Assembly (NCBI GenBank): GCA_029851415.1
Contig: CM056742.1
Span: forward strand, 78,358,748-78,422,747
Reading direction: 5' to 3'
Length of the DNA stretch: 64,000 nt
From: Eretmocerus hayati
Taxonomy: Eukaryota > Arthropoda > Insecta > Hymenoptera > Aphelinidae
Position numbers and translations under genes: made by a program
Part shown: positions 1-14,700 of the stretch, piece after piece
Numbering within the stretch: position 1 is the stretch's first letter
How the letters are laid out: the number at the start of each line of letters is the position of its first letter
The notes under the pieces: model-generated
The model's database searches: none
Seen by the model: the letters and a program-made list of their open reading frames with translations, nothing else
What the model was told of the DNA's origin: nothing

Positions 1-1089
1 CCTTCTTTCGTCACAAAAAAGCGATCCCAATCGAGAAATTGTGGAACAGAGCCTCCTGTCCTCTTCTTTAAGAGATTCCCGGATTTCAACCCCCGATTTG
101 GGGTCGTCGCCATTCACCGGGGAGGGGGGCTGCAAAAAATTCAGGCACCCTCTCTCGTCACAAGAAAGCGATCAAAATCGAGAAATTTTGGAACAGAGTC
201 TCCTGGCCTGTTCTAAAAAAATTCCCGAATTTCAACCCCCGATTTGGGGGTGTCGGCATTCATCGGGGGGGCTGCAAAAAATTCAGGCACCTTCTTTCGT
301 CACAAGAAAGCGATCCCAATCGAGAAATTTTGGAACAGAGCCTCCTGGCCTCTTCTTTCAAAGATTCCCGGAATTCAACCCCCGATTTGGGGGTGTCGGC
401 ATCCACCGGGAGGGCTGCAAAAAATTCAGGCACCTTCTTCCGCCACAAGAAAGCGATCCCAATCGAGAAATTTTGGAACAGAGCCCCTTGGCCTGTTCTA
501 AAAAAATTCCCGAATTTCAACCCCCGATTTGGGGGTGTCGGCATTCACCGGGGGGGCTGCAAAAAATTCAGGCACCTTCTTCCGTCACAAAAAAGCGATC
601 GGAATCGAGAAATTTTGGAACAGAGCCTCCTGGCCTCTTCTTTGAAAGATTCCCGAATTTCAACCCCCGATTTGGGGGTGTCGGCATCCACCGGGAGGGC
701 TGCAAAAAATTCAGGCACCTTCTTCCGTCACAAGAAAGCGATCTCAATCGAGATATTTGAGAACAGAGCCTCCTGGCCTGTTCTTGAAAAAATTCGCGAA
801 TTTCAACCCCCGATTTGGGGGTGTCGGCATTCACCGGGAGGGCTGCGAAAAATTCAGGCACCTTCTTTCGTCACAAGAAAGCGATCTCAATCGAGATATT
901 TTGGAACAGAGCCTCCTGGCCTGTTCTTGAAAAAATTCCTGAATTTCAACCCCCGATTTGGGGGTGTCGGCATTCACCGGGGGGGCTGCAAAAAATTCGG
1001 GCACCCTCTCCCGTCACCAGAAAGCGATCCCAATCGAGAAATTTTGGAACAGAGCTTCTGGCCTGTTCTTAAAAAAATTCCCGAAATTC

Positions 1090-4000
1090 GACCCCCGATT
1101 TGGGGGTGTCGGCATTCACCGGGGGGGCTGCAAAAAATTCAGGCACCCTCTCTCGTCACAAGAAAGCGATCCCAATCGAGGAATTTTGGAACAGAGCCTC
1201 CTGGCCCGTTCTTAAAAGAATTCCCGAATTTCAACCCCCGATTTGGGGGTGTTGGCAGTCACCGGGGGGGGGGGGGGGCTGCGAAAAATTCAGGCACCTT
1301 CCTTCAACACAAAAAAGCGATCCCAATCGAGAAATTTTGGAACAGAGCCTCCTGGCCTGTTCTAAAAAAATTCACGAATTTCAACCCCCGATTTGGGGGT
1401 GTTGGCATTCACCGGGGAGGCTGCGAAAAATTGAGGTACCTTCTTTCGTCACAAGAAAGCGATCCCAATCGAGGAATTTTGGAACAGAGCCTCCTGGCCC
1501 GTTCTTAAAGAAATTCCCGAAATTCAACCCCCAATTTGGGGGTGTCGGCATTCACCGGGGCGGCTGCAAAAAATTCAAGCACCCTCTCTCGTCACAAGGA
1601 AGCGACCCCAATCGAGAAATTTTGGAACAGAGCCTCCTGGCCCGTTCTTAAAAAAATTCCCGAAATTCAACCCCCAATTTGGGGGTGTCGGCATTCACCG
1701 GGGGGGCTGCAAAAAATTCAAGCACCCTCTCTCGTCACGAGGAAGCGACCCCAATCGAGAAATTTTGGAACAGAGCCTCCTGGCCTGTTCTAAAAAAATT
1801 CCCGAATTTCAACCCCCGATTTGGGGGTGTCGGCATTCACCGGGGGGGCTGCAAAAAATTCAGGCACCGCCTTTCGTCACAAAAAAGCGATACCAATCGA
1901 GAAATTTCGGAACAGAGCCTCCTGGCCTCTTCTCTAAGAGATACCCGAATTCCAACCCCCGATTTGGGGTCGTCGCCATTCACCGAGGAGGGGGGCTGCA
2001 AAAAATTCAGGCACCCTCTCTCGTCACAAGAGAGCGATCCCGATCGAGGAATTCTGGAACAGAGCCTCCTGGCCTGTTCTTGAAAAAATTCGGGAATTTC
2101 AACCCCCGATTTGGGGGTGTCGGCATTCACCGGGAGGGCTGCGAAAAATTCAGGCACCTTCTTTCGTCACAAGAAAGCGATCTCAATCGAGATATTTTGG
2201 AACAGAGCCTCCTGGCCTGTTCTTGAAAAAATTCCCGAATTTCAACCCCCGATTTGGGGGTGTCGGCATTCACCGGGGGGGCTGCAAAAAATTCGGGCAC
2301 CCTCTCTCGTCACCAGAAAGCGATCCCAATCGAGAAATTTTGGAACAGAGCTTCTGGCCTGTTCTTAAAAAAATTCCCGAAATTCGACCCCCGATTCGGG
2401 GGTGTCGGCATTCACCGGGGGGGCTGCAGAAAATTCAGGCACCCTCTCTCGTCACAAGAAAGCGATCCCAATGGAGGAATTTCGGAACAGAGCCTCCTGG
2501 CCCGTTCTTAAAAGAATTCCCGAATTTCAACCCTCGATTTGGGGGTGTTGGCAGTCACCGGGGGGGGGGGGGGCTGCGAAAAATTCAGGCACCTTCCTTC
2601 AACACAAAAAAGCGATCCCAATCGAGAAATTTTGGAACAGAGCCTCCTGGCCTGTCCTTGAAAAAATTCCCGAATTTCAACCCCCGATTTGGGGGTGTCG
2701 GCATTCACCGGGGGGGCTGCAAAAAATTCGGGCACCCTCTCTCGTCACCAGAAAGCGATCCCAATCGAGAAATTTTGGAACAGAGCTTCTGGCCTGTTCT
2801 TAAAAAAATTCCCGAAATTCGACCCCCGATTTGGGGGTGTCGGCATTCACCGGGGGGGCTGCAAAAAATTCAGGCACCCTCTCTCGTCACAAGAAAGCGA
2901 TCCCAATCGAGGAATTTTGGAACAGAGCCTCCTGGCCCGTCCTTAAAAGAATTCCCGAATTTCAACCCCCGATTTGGGGGTGTTGGCAGTCACCGGGGGG
3001 GGCTGCGAAAAATTCAGGCACCTTCCTTCAACACAAAAAAGCGATCCCAATCGAGAAATTTTGGAACAGAGCCTCCTGGCCTGTTCTTAAAAAAATTACC
3101 GAATTTCAACCCCCGATTTGGGGGTGTCGGCATCCACCGGGGGGGCTGCAAAAAATTCAGGCACCTTCTTTCAACACAACAAAGCGATCCCGATCGAGGA
3201 ATTTTGGAACAGAGCCTCCTGGCCTGTTCTTAAAAAAATTCCCGAATTTCGACCCCCGATTTGGGGGTGTCGGCATTCACCGGGGGGGCTGCGAGGAATT
3301 CAGTCACCTTCTTTCGTCACAAGAAAGCGATTCCAATCGAGAAATTTTGGAACAGAGCCTCCTGGCCTGTCCTTGAAAAAATTCCCGAATTTCAACCCCC
3401 GATTTGGGGGTGTCGGCATTCACCGGGGGGGCTGCAAAAAATTCGGGCACCCTCTCTCGTCACCAGAAAGCGATCCCAATCGAGAAATTTTGGAACAGAG
3501 CTTCTGGCCTGTTCTTAAAAGAATTCCCGAATTTCAACCCCCGATTTGGGGGTGTTGGCAGTCACCGGGGGGGGGGGGGCTGCGAAAAATTCAGGCACCT
3601 TCCTTCAACACAAAAAAGCGATCCCAATCGAGAAATTTTGGAACAGAGCCTCCTGGCCTGTTCTAAAAAAATTCACGAATTTCAACCCCCGATTTGGGGG
3701 TGTCGGCATTCACCGGGGGGGCTGCAAAAAATTCAGGCACCTTCTTTCGTCACAAAAAAGCGATACCAATCGAGAAATTTCGGAACAGAGCCTCCTGGCC
3801 TCTTCTCTAAGAGATACCCGAATTCCAACCCCCGATTTGGGGTCGTCGCCATTCACCGAGGAGGGGGGCTGCAATAAATTCAGGCACCCTCTCTCGTCAC
3901 AAGAGAGCGATCCCAATCGAGGAATTTTGGAACAGAGCCTCCTGGCCTGTTCTTGAAAAAATTCGCGAATTCAACCCCCGATTTGGGGGTGTCGGCATTC

Positions 4001-7000
4001 ACCGGGAGGGCTGCGAAAAATTCAGGCACCTTCTTTCGTCACAAGAAAGCGATCTCAATCGAGATATTTTGGAACAGAGCCTCCTGGCCTGTTCTTGAAA
4101 AAATTCCCGAATTTCAACCCCCGATTTGGGGGTGTCGGCATTCACCGGGGGGGCTGCAAAAAATTCGGGCACCCTCTCTCGTCACCAGAAAGCGATCCCA
4201 ATCGAGAAATTTTGGAACAGAGCTTCTGGCCTGTTCTTAAAAAAATTCCCGAAATTCGACCCCCGATTTGGGGGTGTCGGCATTCACCGGGGGGGGCGGC
4301 TGCAGAAAATTCAGGCACCCTCTCTCGTCACAAGAAAGCGATCCCAATCGAGGAATTTTGGAACAGAGCCTCCTGGCCCGTTCTTAAAAGAATTCCCGAA
4401 TTTCAACCCTCGATTTGGGGGTGTTGGCAGTCACCGGGGGGGGGGGGGCTGCGAAAAATTCAGGCACCTTCCTTCAACACAAAAAAGCGATCCCAATCGA
4501 GAAATTTTGGAACAGAGCCTCCTGGCCTGTCCTTGAAAAAATTCCCGAATTTCAACCCCCGATTTGGGGGTGTCGGCATTCACCGGGGGGGCTGCAAAAA
4601 ATTCGGGCACCCTCTCTCGTCACCAGAAAGCGAAATCAATCGAGAAATTTTGGAACAGAGCTTCTGGCCTGTTCTTAAAAAAATTCCCGAAATTCGACCC
4701 CCGATTTCGTGTGTCGGCATTCACCGGGGGGGCTGCAAAAAATTCAGGCACCTCTCTCGTCACAAGAAAGCGATCCCAATCGAGGAATTTTGGAACAGAG
4801 CCTCCCTGGCCTGTTCTTAAAAAAATTACCGAATTTCAACCCCCGATTTGGGGTGTCGGCATCCACCGGGGGGGCTGCAAAAAATTCAGGCCTCTTCTTT
4901 CAACACAACAAAGCGATCCCGATCGAGGAATTTTGGAGCAGAGCCTCCTGGCCTGTTCTTAAAAAAATTCCCGAATTTCGACCCCCGATTTGGGGGTGTC
5001 GGCATTCACCGGGGGGGCTGCGAGGAATTCAGTCACCTTCTTTCGTCACAAGAAAGCAATTCCAATCGAGAAATTTTGGAACAGAGCCTCCTGGCCTGTC
5101 CTTGAAAAAATTACCGAATTTCAACCCCCGATTTGGGGGTGTCGGCATTCACCGGGGGGGCTGCAAAAAATTCGGGCACCCTCTCTCGTCACCAGAAAGC
5201 GATCCCAATCGAGAAATTTTGGAACAGAGCTTCTAGCCTGTTCTTAAAAGAATTCCCGAATTTCAACCCCCGATTTGAGGGTGTTGGCAGTCACCGGGGG
5301 GGGGGGGGGGGCTGCGAAAAATTCAGGCACCTTGCTTCAACACAAAAAAGGGATCCCAATCGAGAAATTTTGGAACAGAGCCTCCTGGCCTGTTCTAAAA
5401 AAATTCACGAATTTCAACCCCCGATTTGGGGGTGTTGGCATTCACCGGGGGGGGGGGCTGCGAAAAATTCAGGCACCTTCCTTCAACACAAAAAAGCGAT
5501 CCCAATCGAGAAATTTTGGAACAGAGCCTCCTGGCCCGTTCTTAAATAAATTCCCGAAATTCAACCCCCAATTTGGGGGTGTCGGCATTCGACGGGGGGG
5601 CTGCAAAAAATTCAAGCACCCTCTCTCGTCACAAGGAAGCGACCCCAATCGAGAAATTTTGGAACAGAGCCTCCTGGCCCGTTCTTAAAAAAATTCCCGA
5701 AATTCAACCCCCAATTTGGGGGTGTCGGCATTTACCGGGGGGGCTGCAAAAAATTCAAGCACCCTCTCTCGTCACGAGGAAGCGACCCCAATCGAGAAAT
5801 TTTGGAACAGAGCCTCCTGGCCTGTTCTAAAAAAATTCCCGAATTTCAACCCCCGATTTGGGGTTGTCGGCATTCACCGGGGGGGCTGCAAAAAATTCAG
5901 GCACCTTCTTTAGTCACAAAAAAGCGATACCAATCGAGAAATTTCGGAACAGAGCCTCCTGGCCTCTTCTTTAAGAGATACCCGAATTCCAACCCCCGAT
6001 TTGGGGTCGTCGCCATTCACCGAGGAGGGGGGCTGCAAAAAATTCAGGGACCCTCTCTCGTCACAAGAGAGCGATCCCAATCGAGAAATTTTGGAACAGA
6101 GCCTCCTGGCCTGTTCTTGAAAAAATTCGCGAATTTCAACCCCCGATTTGGGGGTGTCGGCATTCACCGGGAGGGCTGCGAAAAATTCAGGCACCTTCTT
6201 TCGTCACAAGGAAAGCGATCTCAATCGAGATATTTTGGAACAGAGCCTCCTGGCCTGTTCTTGAAAAAATTCCCGAATTTCAACCCCCGATTTGGGGGTG
6301 TCGGCATTCAACGGGGGGGCTGCATAAAATTCGGGCACCCTCTCTCGTCACCAGAAAGCGATCCCAATCGAGAAATTTTGGAACAGAGCTTCTGGCCTGT
6401 TCTTAAAAAAATTCCCGAAATTCGACCCCCGATTTGGGGGTGTCGGCATTCACCGGGGGGGCTGCAAAAAATTCAGGCACCCTCTCTCGTCACAAGAAAG
6501 CGATCCCAATCGAGGAATTTTGGAACAGAGCCTCCTGGCCCGTTCTTAAAAGAATTCCCGAATTTCAACCCCCGATTTGGGGGTGTTGGCAGTCACCGGG
6601 GGGGGGGGGGGCTGCGAAAAATTCAGGCACCTCCCTTCAACACAAAAAAGCGATCCCAATCGAGAAATTTTGGAACAGAGCCTCCTGGCCTGTGCTTAAA
6701 AAAATTACCGAATTTCAACCCCCGATTTGGGGGTGTCGGCATTCACCGGGGGGGCTGCGAGGAATTCAGTCACCTTCTTTCGTCACAAGAAAGCGATTCC
6801 AATCGAGAAATTTTGGAACAGAGCCTCCTGGCCTGTCCTTGAAAAAATTCCCAAATTCCAACCCCCGATTTGGGGGTGTCAGCATTCACCGGGGGGGGGG
6901 GGGGGCTGCATGAAATTCAGGCACCCTCTCTCGTCACAAGAAAGCGATCCCAATCGAGAAATTTTGGAACAGAGCCTCCTGGCCTGTTCTAAAAAAATTC

Positions 7001-8742
7001 CCGAATTTCAACCCCCGATTTGGGGGTGTCGGCATTCACCGGGGGTTCTGCAAAGAATTCAGGCACCTTCTTTCGGCACAAAAAAGCGATCGGAATCGAG
7101 AAATTTTGGAACAGAGCCTCCTGGCCTCTTCTTTAAAAGATTCCCGAATTTCAACCCCCGATTTGGGGGTGTCGGCATCCACCGGGAGGGCTGCAAAAAA
7201 TTCAGGCTTCTTCTTCCGTCACAAGAAAGCGATCTCAATCGAGATATTTGAGAACAGAGCCTCCTGGCCTGTTCTTAAAAAAATTCCCGAATTTCAACCC
7301 CCGATTTGGGGTTGTCGGCATTCACTGCGGGGGCTGCAAAAAATTCAAGCACCCTCTCTCGTCACAAGGAAGCGATCCCAATCGAGAAATTTTGGAACAG
7401 AGCCTCCTGGCCTGTTCTAAAAAAATTCCCGAATTTCAACCCCCGATTTGGGGTCGTCTCCATTCACCGGGGGGGGGGGGCTGCAAAAAATTCAGGCACC
7501 CTCTCTCGTCTTAAGAAAGCGATCCCAATCGAGAAATTTTGGGACAGAGCCTCCTGGCCTGTTCTTAAAAAAATTACCGAATTTCAACCCCCGATTTGGG
7601 GGTGTCGGCATTCACCGGGGGGGCTGCAAAAAATTCAGGCACCTTCTTTCAACACAACAAAGCGATCCCGATCGAGGAATTTTGGAACAGAGCCTCCTGG
7701 CCTGTTCTTAAAAAAATTCCCGAATTTCGACCCCGATTTGGGGGTGTCGGCATTCACCGGGGGGGCTGCGAGGAATTCAGTCACCTTCTTTCGTCACAAG
7801 AAAGCGATTCCAATCGAGAAATTTTGGAACAGAGCCTCCTGGCCTGTCCTTGAAAAAATTCCCGAATTCCAACCCCCGATTTGGGGGTGTCAGCATTCAC
7901 CGGGGGGGGGGGGGGCTGCATAAAATTCGGGCACCCTCTCTCGTCACCAGAAAGCGATCCCAATCGAGAAATTTTGGAACAGAGCTTCTGGCCTGTTCTT
8001 AAAAAAATTCCCGAAATTCGACCCCCGATTTGGGGGTGTCGGCATTCACCGGGGGGGCTGCAAAAAATTCAGGCACCCTCTCTCGTCACAAGAAAGCGAT
8101 CCCAATCGAGGAATTTTGGAACAGAGCCTCCTGGCCCGTTCTTAAAAGAATTCCCGAATTTCAACCCCCGATTTGGGGGTGTTGGCAGTCACCGGGGGGG
8201 GGGGGCTGCGAAAAATTCAGGCACCTTCCTTCAACACAAAAAAGCGATCCCAATCGAGAAATTTTGGAACAGAGCCTCCTGGCCTGTGCTTAAAAAAATT
8301 ACCGAATTTCAACCCCCGATTTGGGGGTGTCGGCATTCACCGGGGGGGCTGCGAGGAATTCAGTCACCTTCTTTCGTCACAAGAAAGCGATTCCAATCGA
8401 GAAATTTTGGAACAGAGCCTCCTGGCCTGTCCTTGAAAAAATTCCCGAATTCCAACCCCCGATTTGGGGGTGTCAGCATTCACCGGGGGGGGGGGGCTGC
8501 ATGAAATTCAGGCACCCTCTCTCGTCACAAGAAAGCGATCCCAATCGAGAAATTTTGGAACAGAGCCTCCTGGCCTGTTCTAAAAAAATTCCCGAATTTC
8601 AACCCCCGATTTGGGGGTGTCGGCATTCACCGGGGGTTCTGCAAAGAATTCAGGCACCTTCTTTCGGCACAAAAAAGCGATCGGAATCGAGAAATTTTGG
8701 AACAGAGCCTCCTGGCCTGTTCTAAAAAAATTCCCGAATTTC
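1090..8742 (+). repeat. Sat-A higher-order repeat, copy 1
   Basis: First complete copy in the window of a roughly 7.65-kb higher-order unit (about 53 monomers). The same ordered series of variant monomers recurs at +7645 to +7653 bp. The sequence before 1090 does not match the end of the unit, so the register begins here. Within the unit, a block of about 1.87 kb (13 monomers) is itself repeated, for example near 1.84 and 3.71 kb, so the structure is nested. Confidence 0.85.
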
Positions 8743-11700
8743 AACCCCCGATTTGGGGGTGTCGGCATTCACCGGGGGGGCTGCAAAAAATTCAGGCACC
8801 CTCTCTCGTCACAAGAAAGCGATCCCAATCGAGGAATTTTGGAACAGAGCCTCCTGGCCCGTTCTTAAAAGAATTCCCGAATTTCAACCCCCGATTTGGG
8901 GGTGTTGGCAGTCACCGGGGGGGGCTGCGAAAAATTCAGGCACCTTCCTTCAACACAAAAAAGCGATCCCAATCGAGAAATTTTGGAACAGAGCCTCCTG
9001 GCCTGTTCTAAAAAAATTCACGAATTTCAACCCCGATTTGGGGGTGTTGGCATTCACCGGGGAGGCTGCGAAAAATTGAGGTACCTTCTTTCGTCACAAG
9101 GAAGCGATCCCAATCGAGGAATTTTGGAACAGAGCCTCCTGGCCCGTTCTTAAAGAAATTCCCGAAATTCAACCCCCAATTTGGGGGTGTCGGCATTCAC
9201 CGGGGGGGCTGCAAAAAATTCAAGCACCCTCTCTCGTCACAAGGAAGCGACCCCAATCGAGAAATTTTGGAACAGAGCCTCCTGGCCCGTTCTTAAAAAA
9301 ATTCCCGAAATTCAACCCCCAATTTGGGGGTGTCGGCATTCACCGGGGGGGCTGCAAAAAATTCAAGCACCCTCTCTCGTCACGAGGAAGCGACCCCAAT
9401 CGAGAAATTTTGGAACAGAGCCTCCTGGCCTGTTCTAAAAAAATTCCCGAATTTCAACCCCCGATTTGGGGGTGTCGGCATTCACCGGGGGGGCTGCAAA
9501 AAATTCAGGCACCTTCTTTCGTCACAAAAAAGCGATACCAATCGAGAAATTTCGGAACAGAGCCTCCTGGCCTCTTCTCTAAGAGATACCCGAATTCCAA
9601 CCCCCGATTTGGGGTCGTCGCCATTCACCGAGGAGGGGGGCTGCAAAAAATTCAGGCACCCTCTCTCGTCACAAGAGAGCGATCCCGATCGAGGAATTCT
9701 GGAACAGAGCCTCCTGGCCTGTTCTTGAAAAAATTCGGGAATTTCAACCCCCGATTTGGGGGTGTCGGCATTCACCGGGAGGGCTGCGAAAAATTCAGGC
9801 ACCTTCTTTCGTCACAAGAAAGCGATCTCAATCGAGATATTTTGGAACAGAGCCTCCTGGCCTGTTCTTGAAAAAATTCCCGAATTTCAACCCCCGATTT
9901 GGGGGTGTCGGCATTCACCGGGGGGGCTGCAAAAAATTCGGGCACCCTCTCTCGTCACCAGAAAGCGATCCCAATCGAGAAATTTTGGAACAGAGCTTCT
10001 GGCCTGTTCTTAAAAAAATTCCCGAAATTCGACCCCCGATTCGGGGGTGTCGGCATTCACCGGGGGGGCTGCAGAAAATTCAGGCACCCTCTCTCGTCAC
10101 AAGAAAGCGATCCCAATGGAGGAATTTCGGAACAGAGCCTCCTGGCCCGTTCTTAAAAGAATTCCCGAATTTCAACCCTCGATTTGGGGGTGTTGGCAGT
10201 CACCGGGGGGGGGGGGGCTGCGAAAAATTCAGGCACCTTCCTTCAACACAAAAAAGCGATCCCAATCGAGAAATTTTGGAACAGAGCCTCCTGGCCTGTC
10301 CTTGAAAAAATTCCCGAATTTCAACCCCCGATTTGGGGGTGTCGGCATTCACCGGGGGGGCTGCAAAAAATTCGGGCACCCTCTCTCGTCACCAGAAAGC
10401 GATCCCAATCGAGAAATTTTGGAACAGAGCTTCTGGCCTGTTCTTAAAAAAATTCCCGAAATTCGACCCCCGATTTGGGGGTGTCGGCATTCACCGGGGG
10501 GGCTGCAAAAAATTCAGGCACCCTCTCTCGTCACAAGAAAGCGATCCCAATCGAGGAATTTTGGAACAGAGCCTCCTGGCCCGTCCTTAAAAGAATTCCC
10601 GAATTTCAACCCCCGATTTGGGGGTGTTGGCAGTCACCGGGGGGGGCTGCGAAAAATTCAGGCACCTTCCTTCAACACAAAAAAGCGATCCCAATCGAGA
10701 AATTTTGGAACAGAGCCTCCTGGCCTGTTCTTAAAAAAATTACCGAATTTCAACCCCCGATTTGGGGGTGTCGGCATCCACCGGGGGGGCTGCAAAAAAT
10801 TCAGGCACCTTCTTTCAACACAACAAAGCGATCCCGATCGAGGAATTTTGGAACAGAGCCTCCTGGCCTGTTCTTAAAAAAATTCCCGAATTTCGACCCC
10901 CGATTTGGGGGTGTCGGCATTCACCGGGGGGGCTGCGAGGAATTCAGTCACCTTCTTTCGTCACAAGAAAGCGATTCCAATCGAGAAATTTTGGAACAGA
11001 GCCTCCTGGCCTGTCCTTGAAAAAATTCCCGAATTTCAACCCCCGATTTGGGGGTGTCGGCATTCACCGGGGGGGCTGCAAAAAATTCGGGCACCCTCTC
11101 TCGTCACCAGAAAGCGATCCCAATCGAGAAATTTTGGAACAGAGCTTCTGGCCTGTTCTTAAAAGAATTCCCGAATTTCAACCCCCGATTTGGGGGTGTT
11201 GGCAGTCACCGGGGGGGGGGGCTGCGAAAAATTCAGGCACCTTCCTTCAACACAAAAAAGCGATCCCAATCGAGAAATTTTGGAACAGAGCCTCCTGGCC
11301 TGTTCTAAAAAAATTCACGAATTTCAACCCCCGATTTGGGGGTGTCGGCATTCACCGGGGGGGCTGCAAAAAATTCAGGCACCTTCTTTCGTCACAAAAA
11401 AGCGATACCAATCGAGAAATTTCGGAACAGAGCCTCCTGGCCTCTTCTCTAAGAGATACCCGAATTCCAACCCCCGATTTGGGGTCGTCGCCATTCACCG
11501 AGGAGGGGGGCTGCAATAAATTCAGGCACCCTCTCTCGTCACAAGAGAGCGATCCCAATCGAGGAATTTTGGAACAGAGCCTCCTGGCCTGTTCTTGAAA
11601 AAATTCGCGAATTTCAACCCCCGATTTGGGGGTGTCGGCATTCACCGGGAGGGCTGCGAAAAATTCAGGCACCTTCTTTCGTCACAAGAAAGCGATCTCA

Positions 11701-14700
11701 ATCGAGATATTTTGGAACAGAGCCTCCTGGCCTGTTCTTGAAAAAATTCCCGAATTTCAACCCCCGATTTGGGGGTGTCGGCATTCACCGGGGGGGCTGC
11801 AAAAAATTCGGGCACCCTCTCTCGTCACCAGAAAGCGATCCCAATCGAGAAATTTTGGAACAGAGCTTCTGGCCTGTTCTTAAAAAAATTCCCGAAATTC
11901 GACCCCCGATTTGGGGGTGTCGGCATTCACCAGGGGGGGGCTGCAGAAAATTCAGGCACCCTCTCTCGTCACAAGAAAGCGATCCCAATCGAGGAATTTT
12001 GGAACAGAGCCTCCTGGCCCGTTCTTAAAAGAATTCCCGAATTTCAACCCTCGATTTGGGGGTGTTGGCAGTCACCGGGGGGGGGGGGGCTGCGAAAAAT
12101 TCAGGCACCTTCCTTCAACACAAAAAAGCGATCCCAATCGAGAAATTTTGGAACAGAGCCTCCTGGCCTGTCCTTGAAAAAATTCCCGAATTTCAACCCC
12201 CGATTTGGGGGTGTCGGCATTCACCGGGGGGGCTGCAAAAAATTCGGGCACCCTCTCTCGTCACCAGAAAGCGAAATCAATCGAGAAATTTTGGAACAGA
12301 GCTTCTGGCCTGTTCTTAAAAAAATTCCCGAAATTCGACCCCCGATTTCGTGTGTCGGCATTCACCGGGGGGGCTGCAAAAAATTCAGGCACCCTCTCTC
12401 GTCACAAGAAAGCGATCCCAATCGAGGAATTTTGGAACAGAGCCTCCTGGCCTGTTCTTAAAAAAATTACCGAATTTCAACCCCCGATTTGGGGGTGTCG
12501 GCATCCACCGGGGGGGCTGCAAAAAATTCAGGCCTCTTCTTTCAACACAACAAAGCGATCCCGATCGAGGAATTTTGGAGCAGAGCCTCCTGGCCTGTTC
12601 TTAAAAAAATTCCCGAATTTCGACCCCCGATTTGGGGGTGTCGGCATTCACCGGGGGGGCTGCGAGGAATTCAGTCACCTTCTTTCGTCACAAGAAAGCA
12701 ATTCCAATCGAGAAATTTTGGAACAGAGCCTCCTGGCCTGTCCTTGAAAAAATTACCGAATTTCAACCCCCGATTTGGGGGTGTCGGCATTCACCGGGGG
12801 GGCTGCAAAAAATTCGGGCACCCTCTCTCGTCACCAGAAAGCGATCCCAATCGAGAAATTTTGGAACAGAGCTTCTAGCCTGTTCTTAAAAGAATTCCCG
12901 AATTTCAACCCCCGATTTGAGGGTGTTGGCAGTCACCGGGGGGGGGGGGGGGCTGCGAAAAATTCAGGCACCTTGCTTCAACACAAAAAAGGGATCCCAA
13001 TCGAGAAATTTTGGAACAGAGCCTCCTGGCCTGTTCTAAAAAAATTCACGAATTTCAACCCCCGATTTGGGGGTGTTGGCATTCACCGGGGGGGGGGGGG
13101 CTGCGAAAAATTCAGGCACCTTCCTTCAACACAAAAAAGCGATCCCAATCGAGAAATTTTGGAACAGAGCCTCCTGGCCCGTTCTTAAATAAATTCCCGA
13201 AATTCAACCCCCAATTTGGGGGTGTCGGCATTCGACGGGGGGGCTGCAAAAAATTCAAGCACCCTCTCTCGTCACAAGGAAGCGACCCCAATCGAGAAAT
13301 TTTGGAACAGAGCCTCCTGGCCCGTTCTTAAAAAAATTCCCGAAATTCAACCCCCAATTTGGGGGTGTCGGCATTTACCGGGGGGGCTGCAAAAAATTCA
13401 AGCACCCTCTCTCGTCACGAGGAAGCGACCCCAATCGAGAAATTTTGGAACAGAGCCTCCTGGCCTGTTCTAAAAAAATTCCCGAATTTCAACCCCCGAT
13501 TTGGGGTTGTCGGCATTCACCGGGGGGGCTGCAAAAAATTCAGGCACCTTCTTTAGTCACAAAAAAGCGATACCAATCGAGAAATTTCGGAACAGAGCCT
13601 CCTGGCCTCTTCTTTAAGAGATACCCGAATTCCAACCCCCGATTTGGGGTCGTCGCCATTCACCGAGGAGGGGGGCTGCAAAAAATTCAGGGACCCTCTC
13701 TCGTCACAAGAGAGCGATCCCAATCGAGAAATTTTGGAACAGAGCCTCCTGGCCTGTTCTTGAAAAAATTCGCGAATTTCAACCCCCGATTTGGGGGTGT
13801 CGGCATTCACCGGGAGGGCTGCGAAAAATTCAGGCACCTTCTTTCGTCACAAGAAAGCGATCTCAATCGAGATATTTTGGAACAGAGCCTCCTGGCCTGT
13901 TCTTGAAAAAATTCCCGAATTTCAACCCCCGATTTGGGGGTGTCGGCATTCAACGGGGGGGCTGCATAAAATTCGGGCACCCTCTCTCGTCACCAGAAAG
14001 CGATCCCAATCGAGAAATTTTGGAACAGAGCTTCTGGCCTGTTCTTAAAAAAATTCCCGAAATTCGACCCCCGATTTGGGGGTGTCGGCATTCACCGGGG
14101 GGGCTGCAAAAAATTCAGGCACCCTCTCTCGTCACAAGAAAGCGATCCCAATCGAGGAATTTTGGAACAGAGCCTCCTGGCCCGTTCTTAAAAGAATTCC
14201 CGAATTTCAACCCCCGATTTGGGGGTGTTGGCAGTCACCGGGGGGGGGGGGGGCTGCGAAAAATTCAGGCACCTTCCTTCAACACAAAAAAGCGATCCCA
14301 ATCGAGAAATTTTGGAACAGAGCCTCCTGGCCTGTGCTTAAAAAAATTACCGAATTTCAACCCCCGATTTGGGGGTGTCGGCATTCACCGGGGGGGCTGC
14401 GAGGAATTCAGTCACCTTCTTTCGTCACAAGAAAGCGATTCCAATCGAGAAATTTTGGAACAGAGCCTCCTGGCCTGTCCTTGAAAAAATTCCCAAATTC
14501 CAACCCCCGATTTGGGGGTGTCAGCATTCACCGGGGGGGGGGGGGCTGCATGAAATTCAGGCACCCTCTCTCGTCACAAGAAAGCGATCCCAATCGAGAA
14601 ATTTTGGAACAGAGCCTCCTGGCCTGTTCTAAAAAAATTCCCGAATTTCAACCCCCGATTTGGGGGTGTCGGCATTCACCGGGGGTTCTGCAAAGAATTC